Shown: positions 1 through 9,930 of the stretch, piece by piece
Layout: each line of letters opens with the position of its first letter
Numbering within the stretch: the stretch's first letter is position 1
NCBI GenBank assembly: GCA_001586965.3
Contig: LUCW03001478.1
Coordinates: 1-64,000 of the forward strand
Source: Sphaeroforma sirkka
Taxonomy: Eukaryota; Opisthokonta; Ichthyosporea; Ichthyophonida
Length of the DNA stretch: 64,000 bases
Direction: 5' to 3'
Position numbers and translations under genes: made by a program
Notes under the pieces: generated by a model
Database searches by the model: none
The model's input: the letters and a program-made list of their open reading frames with translations, nothing else
What the model was told of the DNA's origin: nothing

Positions 1-463
1 CCCGTGTCTATCAAGGCTTTGAACGTACGTCCGTTGATTTGTACTTGAATATAGACTCGGTTGTCTGACGTCAGCAATGGGTCTTGTATTGCCATCACTG
101 CTCCAATCGTGGTAACAAATATGAAGCTCCTATCCGACTCAGACACCCTCACCTCTCATGCATGATCGGCTACCGACTCCCACGTGTCATAGGTGTGGTT
201 TGGTGTTGACGTCATGTGCTCGAAGTCTTCGTAAAGGATCGTGTTGATATGAATCTCTGTAGCTTCCGATGGTGGAGCCAAGTCTTCGTCCTGTGTAATC
301 GCATTCACCTGTACTTGAGGCGTCGGACGTATTGTGACTACGTCTCTAGTCTGGGATGTATTCTGCCCCTGTCCTGCGGTTGACGTTGTGGACGGTCTGT
401 GTACCGATTGTACGTCCCTCAAAGGACGGTTGTTGTCGTATAGCCTTGCCCGACCCTCTGCGC

Positions 464-2071
464 TCACCGCTTGCGACGCCCTGAAATGATGACACCGTGG
501 ATGCCTACCACCTGGTGGCGCCTGTGCCTGGCACCCGCACAAGTCGTTGGTACCGTAGGTTGGGGCCGTTGAGTCCAATTCTGCGTTTGTCGTCTACTCG
601 TCTGTAGGTTGGGGCGGCTATTGGTGTGGTCGCGACTTCCATTGGTCGTCGGGCCCTCGCGGTTGTTGCGACCCTGGAAACGTGCTGTCGTACGTTGCTG
701 TGCATCCTGAATGTCAGGGCTCAACAGCTGTATAAGCTCGTGTGTCTCCATCAGTTGCCATTTGGGATGCAACTGTAGAGTACGTTCATACGTACGGCCG
801 TTGAGAGCTTCTTCTAACAGTTGTACAATGCAGTGGTTCACTAAATTCTGTTGGAAGTCGGCATCTGTCTGGCACCGTTCACGTGCCCTCCTGTGGTTCT
901 CCATGAGCTGTGTCATTTGTTCCATAAGAGGAGTGTGCATGTTCCGACTTTGGCCCTTGGCTAACTTGCGAAACGCGGGATCGACAGTGGCTTGTGTTTC
1001 GTGCGAACAGATCTGTTCGATCTGTAGTTGAGGTGTGCATGTCTTCAACCGTTCAGAGTTGTCGCGGATGTAGTCCAGCGTTGACTTCTCCGCCTTGAAG
1101 TAAGATAGTACCTTATGAAACCATGTAAGGTTCCAACTCTCGTCCAGCCCTGCGATTTGTGCGTTCTTGAACGCCTCGAGGAGAGCCCCTCTTGTGTCCC
1201 GTTCCATAATATCATGTAGGTAGTATCTGTTCGACGGCCAATCAGGCCACGTACGTGGTGAAGGTACGGGACGCTTCTCTACCGGTCGGGACTCTAATGT
1301 AGCTCGAAGTGTCTCAATCACGCCCCGAAGAGCTTCAGCTCGAGCCGTGTTATTCTCCTCGATTGCTTGGCATAGCTCGTCACTTAACTGTAGTATCCGT
1401 GCGTGTAGCGCCTGTCGCCTTTTCTCGATACTAGCCGGTGTGGGCGGAGGCACTGTTGTCTCCTTCTCTTGTCGTTTAGGTGTCTGTACATATTCACTGG
1501 GCGCTTCTTTCTCGCCCCACTGACGTTGCTGTTGTTGGCGCAGGTTCGTACTTAATCGGTCCTGTCTATTCTTCACCGCCTGCTTACCTTGAGGATTCTG
1601 TCTGGCTAATACTTGTTCATGTGCGAACTCTTGAAAAGTTGGTGTGTTCTCACTGGCAGACAGAGTATCATCCTCCTCGGTTGAACTGTCCTCTGACCCT
1701 GGTGATTTGTACCCAAGTCCATAAAACGGACGCTCACAGCCTTGAATTCGGAAGGTAGGGTTGTCTTCGTCCTCTGGTACTGCCTGTACCCGTTCGTGTG
1801 CGTCAGAAGAACTCTCCTTAGCGGCCGGCCCTATTGTAGTTCGTCCGGCGTTTATGCGCTGTAACCTCTGTTCGTATTTTTCAAAGAGAGACTGCTGTTG
1901 TGTCATCAGCTCCGTGAGTTTCTGAGCTGACGATTGTTCCCGTGCCGTTTCCTTGTTGTTGGTACGGTTCCGGTGACGCTTCCGCTTGTTAGGTGGGAGG
2001 CGTGGTGGGTCATTACTGGGAAATAAGGCCCCTGGAGTATCCCAGAGACGAACGAGGGGACAGCCCTTCAC
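464..2071 (-). CDS. gag-like polyprotein segment of B1
   Basis: Open stretch of 535 residues rich in Gln, Arg and Glu, as expected of a Ty3/gypsy Gag. The N-terminal half is low-complexity and charged; the middle (about residues 215-430) has the helical capsid-like part, including the stretch ending NHCIVQLLEEALNGRTYERTL, which has a clear counterpart in family A gag. The C-terminal end is basic. Gag packages the element RNA into cytoplasmic particles. The same protein segment, nearly identical, is found in B3. Fossil copy. Confidence 0.75.
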   Translation of the reverse strand: MKGCPLVRLWDTPGALFPSNDPPRLPPNKRKRHRNRTNNKETAREQSSAQKLTELMTQQQSLFEKYEQRLQRINAGRTTIGPAAKESSSDAHERVQAVPEDEDNPTFRIQGCERPFYGLGYKSPGSEDSSTEEDDTLSASENTPTFQEFAHEQVLARQNPQGKQAVKNRQDRLSTNLRQQQQRQWGEKEAPSEYVQTPKRQEKETTVPPPTPASIEKRRQALHARILQLSDELCQAIEENNTARAEALRGVIETLRATLESRPVEKRPVPSPRTWPDWPSNRYYLHDIMERDTRGALLEAFKNAQIAGLDESWNLTWFHKVLSYFKAEKSTLDYIRDNSERLKTCTPQLQIEQICSHETQATVDPAFRKLAKGQSRNMHTPLMEQMTQLMENHRRARERCQTDADFQQNLVNHCIVQLLEEALNGRTYERTLQLHPKWQLMETHELIQLLSPDIQDAQQRTTARFQGRNNREGPTTNGSRDHTNSRPNLQTSRRQTQNWTQRPQPTVPTTCAGARHRRHQVVGIHGVIISGRRKR

Positions 2072-2362
2072 TGGCTACCTGTTCACCAATAAAAGTCTGA
2101 CTACTGTCCGCACGCAGGTTGGGTACTTCCTTGGTCTCACCCTCGAATATGACATCCTCGTCAGATTGTGCAGGTCCATTTTTTGTTTGCTGTTGGTGGC
2201 TGCTTGTCGTCCGCGGAAATAATAATGTGGAGCCCCAAGATGTGTCTGTTGTTGCCCCTCCAGAGCCTGACCTGAGTGCGGAGCGGAGCGTTCCGTATGG
2301 GACTGACGACGTTTAGTTCCACGTCGGTCGATATCATCTTCCTTGCGGCGCTCAGGATTCAA

Positions 2363-3474
2363 GAGTTGCTGTCTACGACTTTGGCGGGTAGGACATGGTT
2401 GGTGAGTTGTTTGTCAATGGAGAACTAGAAATATGTGCGAATGAACTGATAGAGTACTGAATATAAATATCCATTTTCTATTAAATTTCATCCTTCAAAC
2501 ACATAACGTCTCGACATCGATCTCCGAGGAACTCGTGGGTTCCCTCGTGACTGTTTCATTTCCTACACTAACATCAGTAGTGTGGATAGTCTATCTACTC
2601 TAACACTACCAGCTGTCTTACTCTTCATCCCACAATAACATATGGTTGAGTGCCTCATTAGTCGGAGCCACTTCTTGTTCTACTCCTCGCCAGCTCTTAC
2701 TCCGGCCTAATGACGGCCTATTCGCAGGACCCTGTTGGGAACTTCCCTCATCGCTCCTCTTTTACTCTTCTTACCCGTGATGTCCTTGTCATGTGCTGTT
2801 GCGGTTGTTGGAATATGCTTCTTGATCTAAGAACGATTGCTCGTTATTGCACTCCTAAACTAAGCTGCCGTCAACCACACCTTCTGTGCATACTGTTGAT
2901 CCTCTCCGTTGACCTGATTTATCTGGAAGTTCTAGTGATTTGAGTGTGTTCGCATATCATTTTCACAATTTAACCTTGTATTTACTTGCATCGTTCTGTG
3001 TTATGTGCGCCCCCACCCTTATATGCTCCTAATAACTCACAGGTGCTTACTTGTGTCTCTGTATGCTTCCTAATATCCCATTCTGAAAACTTTTGTAAAA
3101 TAATAAATGCCGCTGATTCTTTGCGTCATCGTACTAACCGAGTCGGTACTAACCATGTACATCTCCCATCTCTACTACCCTACTGTGGATCCTAAAGAAC
3201 TTTCTTCTAACAATTCTTAAATACAATTTAAGCTCATTAGCTTGCAATACGATTTGTACTTGTCTCACACTGAAAACAACCTTCCTACCTGTACTCACAC
3301 ATGACTACTTATCTGTGATTCTGACTGATTGTCTGATTTCGTCATTTGATCGTCGTGAGACTTTCCTTGTTGACCCTGGTTAATGTTCTGCTTGATTGGA
3401 ATGTTCGCTCTTCGGGTTCACTCGTATTAGTAGATTCTTTCTTCATCCTCGTCGTCCACACGTCGTTAATCCTG
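2363..3474 (-). other. long leader of B1, first part
   Basis: About 1.1 kb between gag and the point where A1 is inserted, continued at 10997-11172 up to the 5' LTR. It aligns over its whole length with 15735-16856 in B3, which has the uninterrupted insertion site (CGTTAATCCAATCTAAATC near 16849). No convincing coding frame on the element's own strand. Total leader length is about 1.3 kb, long for a gypsy element. Confidence 0.6.
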
Positions 3475-3651
3475 TGTAGTAAACACATCAAAATACGATA
3501 CTAAAACCTACTGAGTCTCCCTGAGGCTCAGTGCGGTGTATTTATTCTTATATTTGATTGTCTACGTGGTCTACAAATAAATTCTCGTGTGAATTAATTG
3601 TAAATTAATTCTAACTTCACACTGATAGTGGTTTAAGGGACTTTTACCACA
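3475..3651 (-). repeat. LTR of family A, 3' LTR of A1
   Basis: On the plus strand it reads TGTAGTAAACACATC at the left and TTTTACCACA at the right, so the forward LTR is TGTGGTAAAAG...GTTTACTACA. Nearly identical copies lie at 10817-10996 and 57008-57191. It contains the inverted motif CTGAG...CTCAG. Confidence 0.9.
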
Positions 3652-4063
3652 CTCCCCTCAAGCTCAAGCGTCACCAGTGATTGAAGAGCTTCAAAAAATA
3701 AATGACCTCTTAAACTATTGAAAATTAAACATATATAACTAGTAGTGTAAATAAAAATATATATATATATATATATATAAACTAATGAAATCCTTCTGCT
3801 GAGTAAGTTCTTGCCTTGAAACTGGTCTTTTGAACCATCCCGGCTGTGCTGGTATATTTTCACCCCCAAAAGCTAGGGGGTATCCGCTGGTATGTTTTCA
3901 CCCCCCCCATAAGCTAGGGTATCCGCTGGAGTTATACTCGCCTATAAGCTCGAGTTGTGGAATCGTCTTTCGCCTCTATACCGTGGTGAAATCTCACGAG
4001 GAGACAAACTCCGATCCGGAAGTAGATGATAGACATCTAGTATTCATCAACGTAACGTTGGAA

Positions 4064-4588
4064 TTATTGTTGTTGTGCCGCTTTCTTCTTCTGCCGAGTT
4101 TGCTCGGCTTTGTGGTATGCCGCGATGTCATTCGGATCGTCAAAAGCTTCGGCTGACTCCCAAGTTGGATCACCATCCCGCCAGCGAACCAAGTATTCTG
4201 TATTCCCTGTGGAATCATTCTGTCTATGTCGAATGATGTAACGGAACGAGGAACTATCCTGCCACATATGATCTTCTAAAGGCTTTTCGGTGGCTCTATG
4301 GACTAGTCGCAAAAGTTCCACTCTAACTGGTTTACCTTTGAAAGTATCTGGAAGTGAACCATCCTTGTGTGTCAGTTCATATCCTTGTCCCTGTCTGGCT
4401 TTGACAACGTATGGTCCAAACATTGGTCGCATTGCTTTGGTTGTGCGACCTTCGGACCGTACCATTACCACATCCCCTGGTTGAAAGGCGATAAAATCGT
4501 AAGCATGGAGGCGGTCAAACTGCCTGGATAGTGTGTCTGCGTATTTCTGCGTGACCTTGTAAAGCGTCGGCAAGATAGTGTCGTGCAA
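4064..4588 (-). CDS. A1 integrase C-terminus with chromodomain
   Basis: 174 residues. The last third has the chromodomain signature: EYLVRWRDGDPTWESAEAF, preceded by the acidic segment that begins the fold. Chromodomains at the integrase C-terminus define chromoviruses and direct integration to particular chromatin marks. The upstream part (VVMVRSEGRTTKAMRPMFGPY) is the typical post-core beta-barrel of gypsy integrases. Fossil segment. Confidence 0.85.
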   Translation of the reverse strand: MHDTILPTLYKVTQKYADTLSRQFDRLHAYDFIAFQPGDVVMVRSEGRTTKAMRPMFGPYVVKARQGQGYELTHKDGSLPDTFKGKPVRVELLRLVHRATEKPLEDHMWQDSSSFRYIIRHRQNDSTGNTEYLVRWRDGDPTWESAEAFDDPNDIAAYHKAEQTRQKKKAAQQQ

Positions 4589-5322
4589 ACGATCCAGCCG
4601 GTGTGCCCAAGCCTCATTGGTGACCGGCTGATTCCCGGAAGGTCATCCGTGAAGTCAGCAAACGGAACATGACGGCGACCGAAGTAAGCACTGAATGGTG
4701 CTGTCTTGTGTCGCCGAGATATTCGGAGGTTCTGGCACAGCATAATAAGTGGTAGTCGGACATCCCATGCCGTAGGCAAAGATTCACATAGCTTGCGAAC
4801 TCCTTCGTGGATGTCTCTGTGTCTTCTCTCCGCTGCTCCCAGAACCTGAGGACGATATGGTGGCGACTTTGCATGCATCACTCCAACTTCTTGAGTTATT
4901 AATTTAACAATCTTGTTCGAAAACTCGCCTCCCTCGTCTGATTGAATTTTCCTGGGAAAACCATGTTCCCCAAACACCTCCATAAGTTTAGATGTCACCA
5001 CTTCTGCTGACTTTGTGGCCGTTGCTCTCAATATCGAGTACCCCGTTGCTATATCCAAGACGTGCAATATATATCGATTTCCTGCTGCTGAAACTAGTGG
5101 CATTGGAATCATGTCGACTTGAATATGATCCCACGGATACTTTGCCGTTATATTAATCATCGGGTGAAATCCCTTTCGTAACACCCTCTGTCCTAGACAT
5201 GTGCGACAGTTTCTCCTAACTGTTTGTGCAAGTTCCAGAGCGTTAGGCCACAAATGTCCGTTCTGCTGTAGTTGAGCAACTGTATCTTCTGCTCTATGAT
5301 GCCCAATCTCATGCTGACACAA
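4465..5322 (-). CDS. A1 integrase zinc-binding and catalytic core segment
   Basis: Open stretch holding the HHCC zinc-binding part (HEIGHHRAEDTV, then C-x2-C in CRTCLGQ) and most of an RNase H-fold integrase core: the first catalytic Asp in WDHIQVDMIPMP, the second in IQSDEGGEFSNK, and the Glu region in PPYRPQVLGAAERRH. The enzyme joins element cDNA ends to host DNA in the nucleus. Closest relatives in this window are A2 (57616-59412) and family B integrase (17998-19341). Confidence 0.85.
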   Translation of the reverse strand: MCQHEIGHHRAEDTVAQLQQNGHLWPNALELAQTVRRNCRTCLGQRVLRKGFHPMINITAKYPWDHIQVDMIPMPLVSAAGNRYILHVLDIATGYSILRATATKSAEVVTSKLMEVFGEHGFPRKIQSDEGGEFSNKIVKLITQEVGVMHAKSPPYRPQVLGAAERRHRDIHEGVRKLCESLPTAWDVRLPLIMLCQNLRISRRHKTAPFSAYFGRRHVPFADFTDDLPGISRSPMRLGHTGWIVCTTLSCRRFTRSRRNTQTHYPGSLTASMLTILSPFNQGMW

Positions 5323-6782
5323 GGTGAGCTGTGTGCGACGCTTATCTCTTCCTCATCTGGAGAATCCGTCATGGCTACTTCCGAGATAGCGATCGATACT
5401 AGCCGAGACGTATCTAATGGGGTGACTTTCGATACTGAGGACGGTTCTGCATATCCCAATCGTGCTGAAAACGTCGCTGGAAGGCTGTAACCATTGCGTG
5501 GGCCTACTCTGGCAATGACTGTGTGACCCCATGGTGCCTTGCCACTCGCATACTTTCCGTATTTGAGGAAGGAGTGGGCTGTCCTTGGAACTAATACTGG
5601 GTCTCTTTGTAGAAGCGACTTGAATAACTGGAACCAAGGCTCGTGGGGCGCCCACGGTAGACACACCGTAGCTGTGGCCCTCTCTGATCGTATCTTGCGC
5701 AACATTCTATGGATTAATCTCCATGGTGGGTTCATCCATCCGTCTATATCTTTCCAACAATGTGCAAACGCTCCACCCCTGTCATCGTCGGTGTAGTAGT
5801 GTGGCAAATGATGGTCCTGATGCGAAGCAAAGACATCGACATTATTCTCACCCATAATCCGTTGCGCTTGCTCAAAGTAGTCTGGAAAAAGTTGCCAACA
5901 TTCTGCATATAGTACCTCCGGGTCCTCAGTCTCAACAGTTCCCTCATGAAGCCTAGACCACGCGTCTGGTAACACGTTCTTTATACCCGGGATGTGCGAG
6001 ATAGTAAAATTGAAAGGCGCTATGATGTGATGCCATCGTTGTAGCATCGGATTCAGCTTTAGCTGTGTGTTCATATACACCAAAGCCTTGTGATCAGTCA
6101 ACACTGAAAAGCGTTGACCTTCGAGATGATCCCGGAAGTGTGTGAGACCATATACCAAGGCCAATAATTCCTTCATGGGTGTTGCGTAATTGCGCTGTGC
6201 TGCGTTGAGGGTCTTGCTGAAGAACATTAGGTATTGCTTCTTCCCTTCTATGGTCTGGAACAATGCACCTCCAATACCGTAGTCGCTTGCATCCGTTTCG
6301 AGTTGTAAAGGTACTTCGTCGACGGGAAATTTCAACACTACTGCCTCAACTATGGCTTGCTTCATGGCATCCCAAGCTTGCTGGTGTCTCTGTTCCCACC
6401 TGTCTCCAATGATTTCCTTAGGCTTCAGTCTTACAAATTCCCGGAGTGGGGCAACTACCTCTGCAAAGTTTGGTAGGTGCTCGTGAAGAAAGTTGGCTAA
6501 TCCCAAGGCCGATGCAATGTCTTTGTACTTCTTCGGGGTTGGCCAGTCAATGAGCTTGGCCTGCTTTTCATGGCAAATATCAATTCCGGCCTTCGATACT
6601 CGCTTCCCTAGGATCATGACTTCTTTGACTGCAAAATGACATTTTGAAGGGTTTAGCTTGAAACTGTGGTACGTCAGCCGCCGAATGACCTCTTTCACTA
6701 CTCGTACGTGTTCCTCGTAGTCATCTGTTGCTATTACGATGTCGTCCAGGTAGTGGTGTGCCGGAAGTCCTTGCAATATCAC
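5193..6782 (-). CDS. A1 reverse transcriptase (C part), RNase H, DAM-like domain, start of integrase
   Basis: 529 residues. Begins at the RT active-site segment HHYLDDIVIATDD (the YLDD box), followed by thumb/connection. RNase H follows: LETDASDYGIGGALF and ATPMKELLALVYGLTHFRDHL. Next is a domain not usual in gypsy elements: NVDVFASHQD...GWMNPPWRLIHRMLRKI...ATVCLPWAPHEPWF, resembling the N6-adenine methyltransferase-like (DAM) domain known from DIRS-type retroelements, with the NPPW motif in the place of the DPPY/NPPF catalytic loop. The end is the integrase zinc-binding region. Confidence 0.85.
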   Translation of the reverse strand: MILQGLPAHHYLDDIVIATDDYEEHVRVVKEVIRRLTYHSFKLNPSKCHFAVKEVMILGKRVSKAGIDICHEKQAKLIDWPTPKKYKDIASALGLANFLHEHLPNFAEVVAPLREFVRLKPKEIIGDRWEQRHQQAWDAMKQAIVEAVVLKFPVDEVPLQLETDASDYGIGGALFQTIEGKKQYLMFFSKTLNAAQRNYATPMKELLALVYGLTHFRDHLEGQRFSVLTDHKALVYMNTQLKLNPMLQRWHHIIAPFNFTISHIPGIKNVLPDAWSRLHEGTVETEDPEVLYAECWQLFPDYFEQAQRIMGENNVDVFASHQDHHLPHYYTDDDRGGAFAHCWKDIDGWMNPPWRLIHRMLRKIRSERATATVCLPWAPHEPWFQLFKSLLQRDPVLVPRTAHSFLKYGKYASGKAPWGHTVIARVGPRNGYSLPATFSARLGYAEPSSVSKVTPLDTSRLVSIAISEVAMTDSPDEEEISVAHSSPCVSMRLGIIEQKIQLLNYSRTDICGLTLWNLHKQLGETVAHV

Positions 6783-6808
6783 ACTCAGTGTACGCTGAAA
6801 CTGCTGCG

Positions 6809-7513
6809 TCAGTGTGTGTAGTCCAAATGGCGCTGATGTAAAGGAATACTGGCTTTTGCCATGTGTGAAACTGAATAGATATACTGAGAATCAGGGTGAA
6901 TTGGGAGTCGATGGTACGCTGCGGTTAGATCCAATGTCGTGTAATATCTCTTCCCTTTGATGTTACCAATGATGTCGTTGATACGGGGAATAATGAACTG
7001 ATCCGCCGGTATTAATGCATTCACCGCTCTGAGGTCCAAACACACTCGCACTTTCTTTAGTTCTCCAGATTGAGTATACTCTGGCACGGCGAGCAAGGGT
7101 AAGTTGACGGAAGTGGCTGTATCCCTTTGAACTATGACCAAATCTTGAATCCACTTCTGCACCTGTCTATCTACCCATGGTATCCATTTGTCTGCTACAA
7201 AGTTCCTTACTGCCTTCCGCATCCTTGCAGCTTGATCTGGTGTCACTGGCAATCTAACTTCGCCTCCTTCCAGTCTGCACCTGTCCTTTTCTCGAATACC
7301 GTCATTGTCCCTCAGTTCCTTGTCTAGTTCCAGGCGAACACCGGTTTCCTCGGTCAAATCTGGTGGTCGTCTCAACGGTATTGGTTCCAATAGTTTGTCT
7401 AGCTCCGTTGGATCTATGGGTGAGAATGGCGATTGAAGGCCTCCCACGTATAGCCCTAAGCCAGGCATAAGATCCTGGCCTACGATCGCGTCGATAGCCG
7501 GTGGTAGATTCAT
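6809..7513 (-). CDS. A1 protease-RT linker and reverse transcriptase N part
   Basis: 234 residues. The end of the protease/linker (IVGQDLMPGLGLYVGG) is followed by RT fingers and palm: VNLPLLAVP, VRVCLDLRAVNALI and YYTTLDLTAAYHRLPIH, containing the first catalytic Asp (TLDLT). The order fits Ty3/gypsy pol (PR-RT-RH-IN). Fossil segment. Confidence 0.85.
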   Translation of the reverse strand: MNLPPAIDAIVGQDLMPGLGLYVGGLQSPFSPIDPTELDKLLEPIPLRRPPDLTEETGVRLELDKELRDNDGIREKDRCRLEGGEVRLPVTPDQAARMRKAVRNFVADKWIPWVDRQVQKWIQDLVIVQRDTATSVNLPLLAVPEYTQSGELKKVRVCLDLRAVNALIPADQFIIPRINDIIGNIKGKRYYTTLDLTAAYHRLPIHPDSQYIYSVSHMAKASIPLHQRHLDYTH

Positions 7514-7605
7514 TAGCTCGAAAGACTGTTCTGTGAGCTCTAGACCATATCGTACTGGAGTTTGTACGGTTGAGCCTATTCGCCGTGTACGAAGACTACG
7601 ATCAG

Positions 7606-7842
7606 CTAGGTATATATAGGAGGATCCTCCGGAGCCGACTTAATTTGCAATCCCCAATCGTGTGCGGATGTCGAATCAATGCAACTTCTGTTTGCCCCAG
7701 AATCCACTAACGCCCTGCATGTCTTACCGTTAATCAGGATGGATATGAATACTCGATTGTCCATTGAAAGTAATGGATCTTTGATCGATAGTATCACAGG
7801 TGTGCTAGACGGGAAAACTAAAGTTGCATCTACATCCGACAC
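7606..7842 (-). CDS. A1 retropepsin-like protease segment
   Basis: 78 residues with the aspartic protease signature CRALVDSGANRSCID (D-S-G) after a short beta-hairpin (VFISILINGKT). The family B protease at 11930-12100 has the matching motif. The protease cuts Gag-Pol inside particles. Confidence 0.8.
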   Translation of the reverse strand: MSDVDATLVFPSSTPVILSIKDPLLSMDNRVFISILINGKTCRALVDSGANRSCIDSTSAHDWGLQIKSAPEDPPIYT

Positions 7843-7851
7843 CCTTACGTC

Positions 7852-8523
7852 CTATTCCTGATCGCTGCCTATGGTTTCCCACGTTGCATCCTCTTCTAAC
7901 TCACCCTGTTCGATTTCGTCTGGGTGTGCCAGTATGGAAGCAATGTGTGTGTCTGTAGGCGTGGTCTCCTCCTGCTCCGTTTGCTGGTCGTCCGAGTCTG
8001 TTAGAGCCGTAATGGTGTTGACCGCGGGCAAACTCTTATCGAAGGATACGCCTTGCTTAAATCCTCGGCCCGAGCTGGATGTGAATCCAACCCTTTTGTT
8101 CGACTGGTAGTGCTTGCAGGATGATATATGCCTGAAACTGGGTGGGGCACCCGCTCTGCACGCGTAACACGTGGTGGTCGTAGACGTGCTTGTGCGTTGT
8201 GTGCTGCCTCCTCCTGTATTCGTATTCAAATTACGATCTCGTTGTTGGGCTGGAAACTGTCTACGCCTATCCCCCACATTCATCTGTGTCCGTACCCGTT
8301 GTCTGAGGATGGCATCGGTTTCTTGTATGTCTGGATTTAAAATGCGGAGAAGGTCTTCAGTCTCCAGGTGGTCCCAACCTATGTGGTGTTGTAGCGTGCG
8401 TTCATACGTCATATTACCTGTCAGGTCCTCGAGGGCCTGTATGAGGCAGTGATTAAGCAACCGCTTAGGGAAAGTCCTTGCCCTTATCTGCTCGCTCCCA
8501 GGCTCTCTTGTGAACTTCCACAA
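7852..8523 (-). CDS. A1 gag C-terminal part with Cys-rich nucleocapsid segment
   Basis: 223 residues. Starts with the end of a capsid-like helix bundle (NHCLIQALEDLTGNMTYERTL) shared with family B gag. It then has a basic, Arg/Gln-rich region and a short Cys/His cluster (CYACRAGAPP...HISSCKH) that is a likely nucleic-acid-binding knuckle, though not a textbook CCHC box. The tail is acidic. Confidence 0.65.
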   Translation of the reverse strand: MWKFTREPGSEQIRARTFPKRLLNHCLIQALEDLTGNMTYERTLQHHIGWDHLETEDLLRILNPDIQETDAILRQRVRTQMNVGDRRRQFPAQQRDRNLNTNTGGGSTQRTSTSTTTTCYACRAGAPPSFRHISSCKHYQSNKRVGFTSSSGRGFKQGVSFDKSLPAVNTITALTDSDDQQTEQEETTPTDTHIASILAHPDEIEQGELEEDATWETIGSDQE

Positions 8524-8601
8524 TCTTGTTCAAATGTTCCCTGGCTGACTCTACACCCTTGGTGCGGGGATTACCCTTCGCCAACTTCTTAAAGGTAGGG
8601 T

Positions 8602-9930
8602 CTACGGTGGCCTTGCTCTCTCATGTTGACAGATTTGGTCTATGACCTGTTCCGCCGGATATACCCTCAGCTCATTATGGTTGTCACGGAGATAGTCAAT
8701 TGTGGCCTTTGCTGCCTTAAAATGTATGAGTACCTTATAGAACCAACGTACCATCCACGACTCATCTAGTCCTGAGACATGGGCGTTCTTCAGTGCCTCT
8801 TCTAGCGCCCCTCGTGTGTCTCTATCGGCTGTGCTGCTTAATTGATAACGGTCTAAAGGCCAATCGGGCCATGTCCGTGGCTCCGGAGCTCTGTTCTTCC
8901 TGATAGCTTCCAATTGAGTATTCAACGCTCCTTTCAACGTATCGATCGTGGACGTTAGTAATGTACATCTTGGGACATCGTAGTTTCCCTGTGCTCGACA
9001 AAGTTCATCCACAAAGAAGGATATCTTCCCTTCGAGGCGTTGACACATGGCTCGGCGATGCTCGTTCCACTGCGCTGGTGTCATGATCGGCTCTCTCGCC
9101 TGTTCGTCTTTGTGCGGTCGTTTTCTGCTGCCATGAACATTACCGTCGTCGACATCACTAGACTTGCGCTTACCGTCGTCGACGTCACTATACTTGCGCT
9201 TACCGTCGTCAACGTAACTAGCCTTGCGCATATCCTGTATCGATCGCGCGAAGTCTCGGTGCTGTCGGCTGAGTTCCCATCGTCTACGTAGTTGTTTTCG
9301 TTCGGCTTCCCTACGATAATCCCCATGTGGGTCGCTCAAATATTGCTCTAGCTGTCGGCCCCTGATTTCGTCAGAGTTTTGCTGACGAGTGCCCGTGGCC
9401 CACCCTGACATATTTCTATGCCGTTGGACTTGTCGTTCATCCCCGTTGCCTGCGAGGGAATCCTGACTTGCACTGGTAAAACTCCCCGATCGAGTTCGCT
9501 TTCGAGTGAAATCTCGTTCAGGTGCTCGGTGAAAAGGCTGCCATGAATACGGTCTATCACCCGCTGAATGAATGCCCGAAGTACCTCGGACATTGGCTAC
9601 CCTGTGTCGCTCAGCTGCTGGTTCAGCAGACTTTGAACGACTAGTATGCCTAATCACAAATTGCACCTCACTGTCTTCTGGATCTGCTCTCCCTCTTGCC
9701 GATAAGCGAGACCCGTGCCCCAACTGATGTCGCCTGCTTGCTGCCTGGCCCACGTCTTGGTCTGTCTGTTCATGTCGCGGTTGTTCATCTCTTCGATGCG
9801 ATGCTACTGTCTGGCGCGAAGAAGCTGTGCCTCCTTGGTGGGTCTGCTCGAAATCTGACAAAGATCTCTGGGTTGCTTTGCCGTCGCGACGAGTGCGTCG
9901 AGGGCTACGGGGTGTTGGACGCATAGGCAT
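8602..9930 (-). CDS. A1 gag N-terminal and central part
   Basis: 442 residues. The N-terminal half is very rich in Arg, Ser and Gln (disordered). A tandem 10-residue motif (DVDDGKRKSS type) lies around residues 230-265. The C-terminal 150 residues (SSTADRDTRGALEEALKNAHVSGLDESW) are homologous to the capsid-like part of family B gag. Fossil. Confidence 0.7.
   Translation of the reverse strand: MPMRPTPRSPRRTRRDGKATQRSLSDFEQTHQGGTASSRQTVASHRRDEQPRHEQTDQDVGQAASRRHQLGHGSRLSARGRADPEDSEVQFVIRHTSRSKSAEPAAERHRVANVRGTSGIHSAGDRPYSWQPFHRAPERDFTRKRTRSGSFTSASQDSLAGNGDERQVQRHRNMSGWATGTRQQNSDEIRGRQLEQYLSDPHGDYRREAERKQLRRRWELSRQHRDFARSIQDMRKASYVDDGKRKYSDVDDGKRKSSDVDDGNVHGSRKRPHKDEQAREPIMTPAQWNEHRRAMCQRLEGKISFFVDELCRAQGNYDVPRCTLLTSTIDTLKGALNTQLEAIRKNRAPEPRTWPDWPLDRYQLSSTADRDTRGALEEALKNAHVSGLDESWMVRWFYKVLIHFKAAKATIDYLRDNHNELRVYPAEQVIDQICQHERARPP
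9146..9235. repeat. 30-bp tandem repeat inside A1 gag
   Basis: Three copies of a 30-bp unit beginning CCGTCGTCGACATCACTAGA with a few changes each. In frame on the minus strand it gives the 10-residue repeat DVDDGKRKSS. Confidence 0.8.

Noticed and set aside
2710-2943. Plus-strand open frame in the B1 leader, also present at 16019-16318
   Set aside because: Antisense to the element, hydrophobic composition without a domain; kept only because the two leaders are near-identical copies.
9040-9291. Plus-strand frame with VVDVT repeats
   Set aside because: Shadow of the 30-bp tandem repeat in the minus-strand gag of A1.
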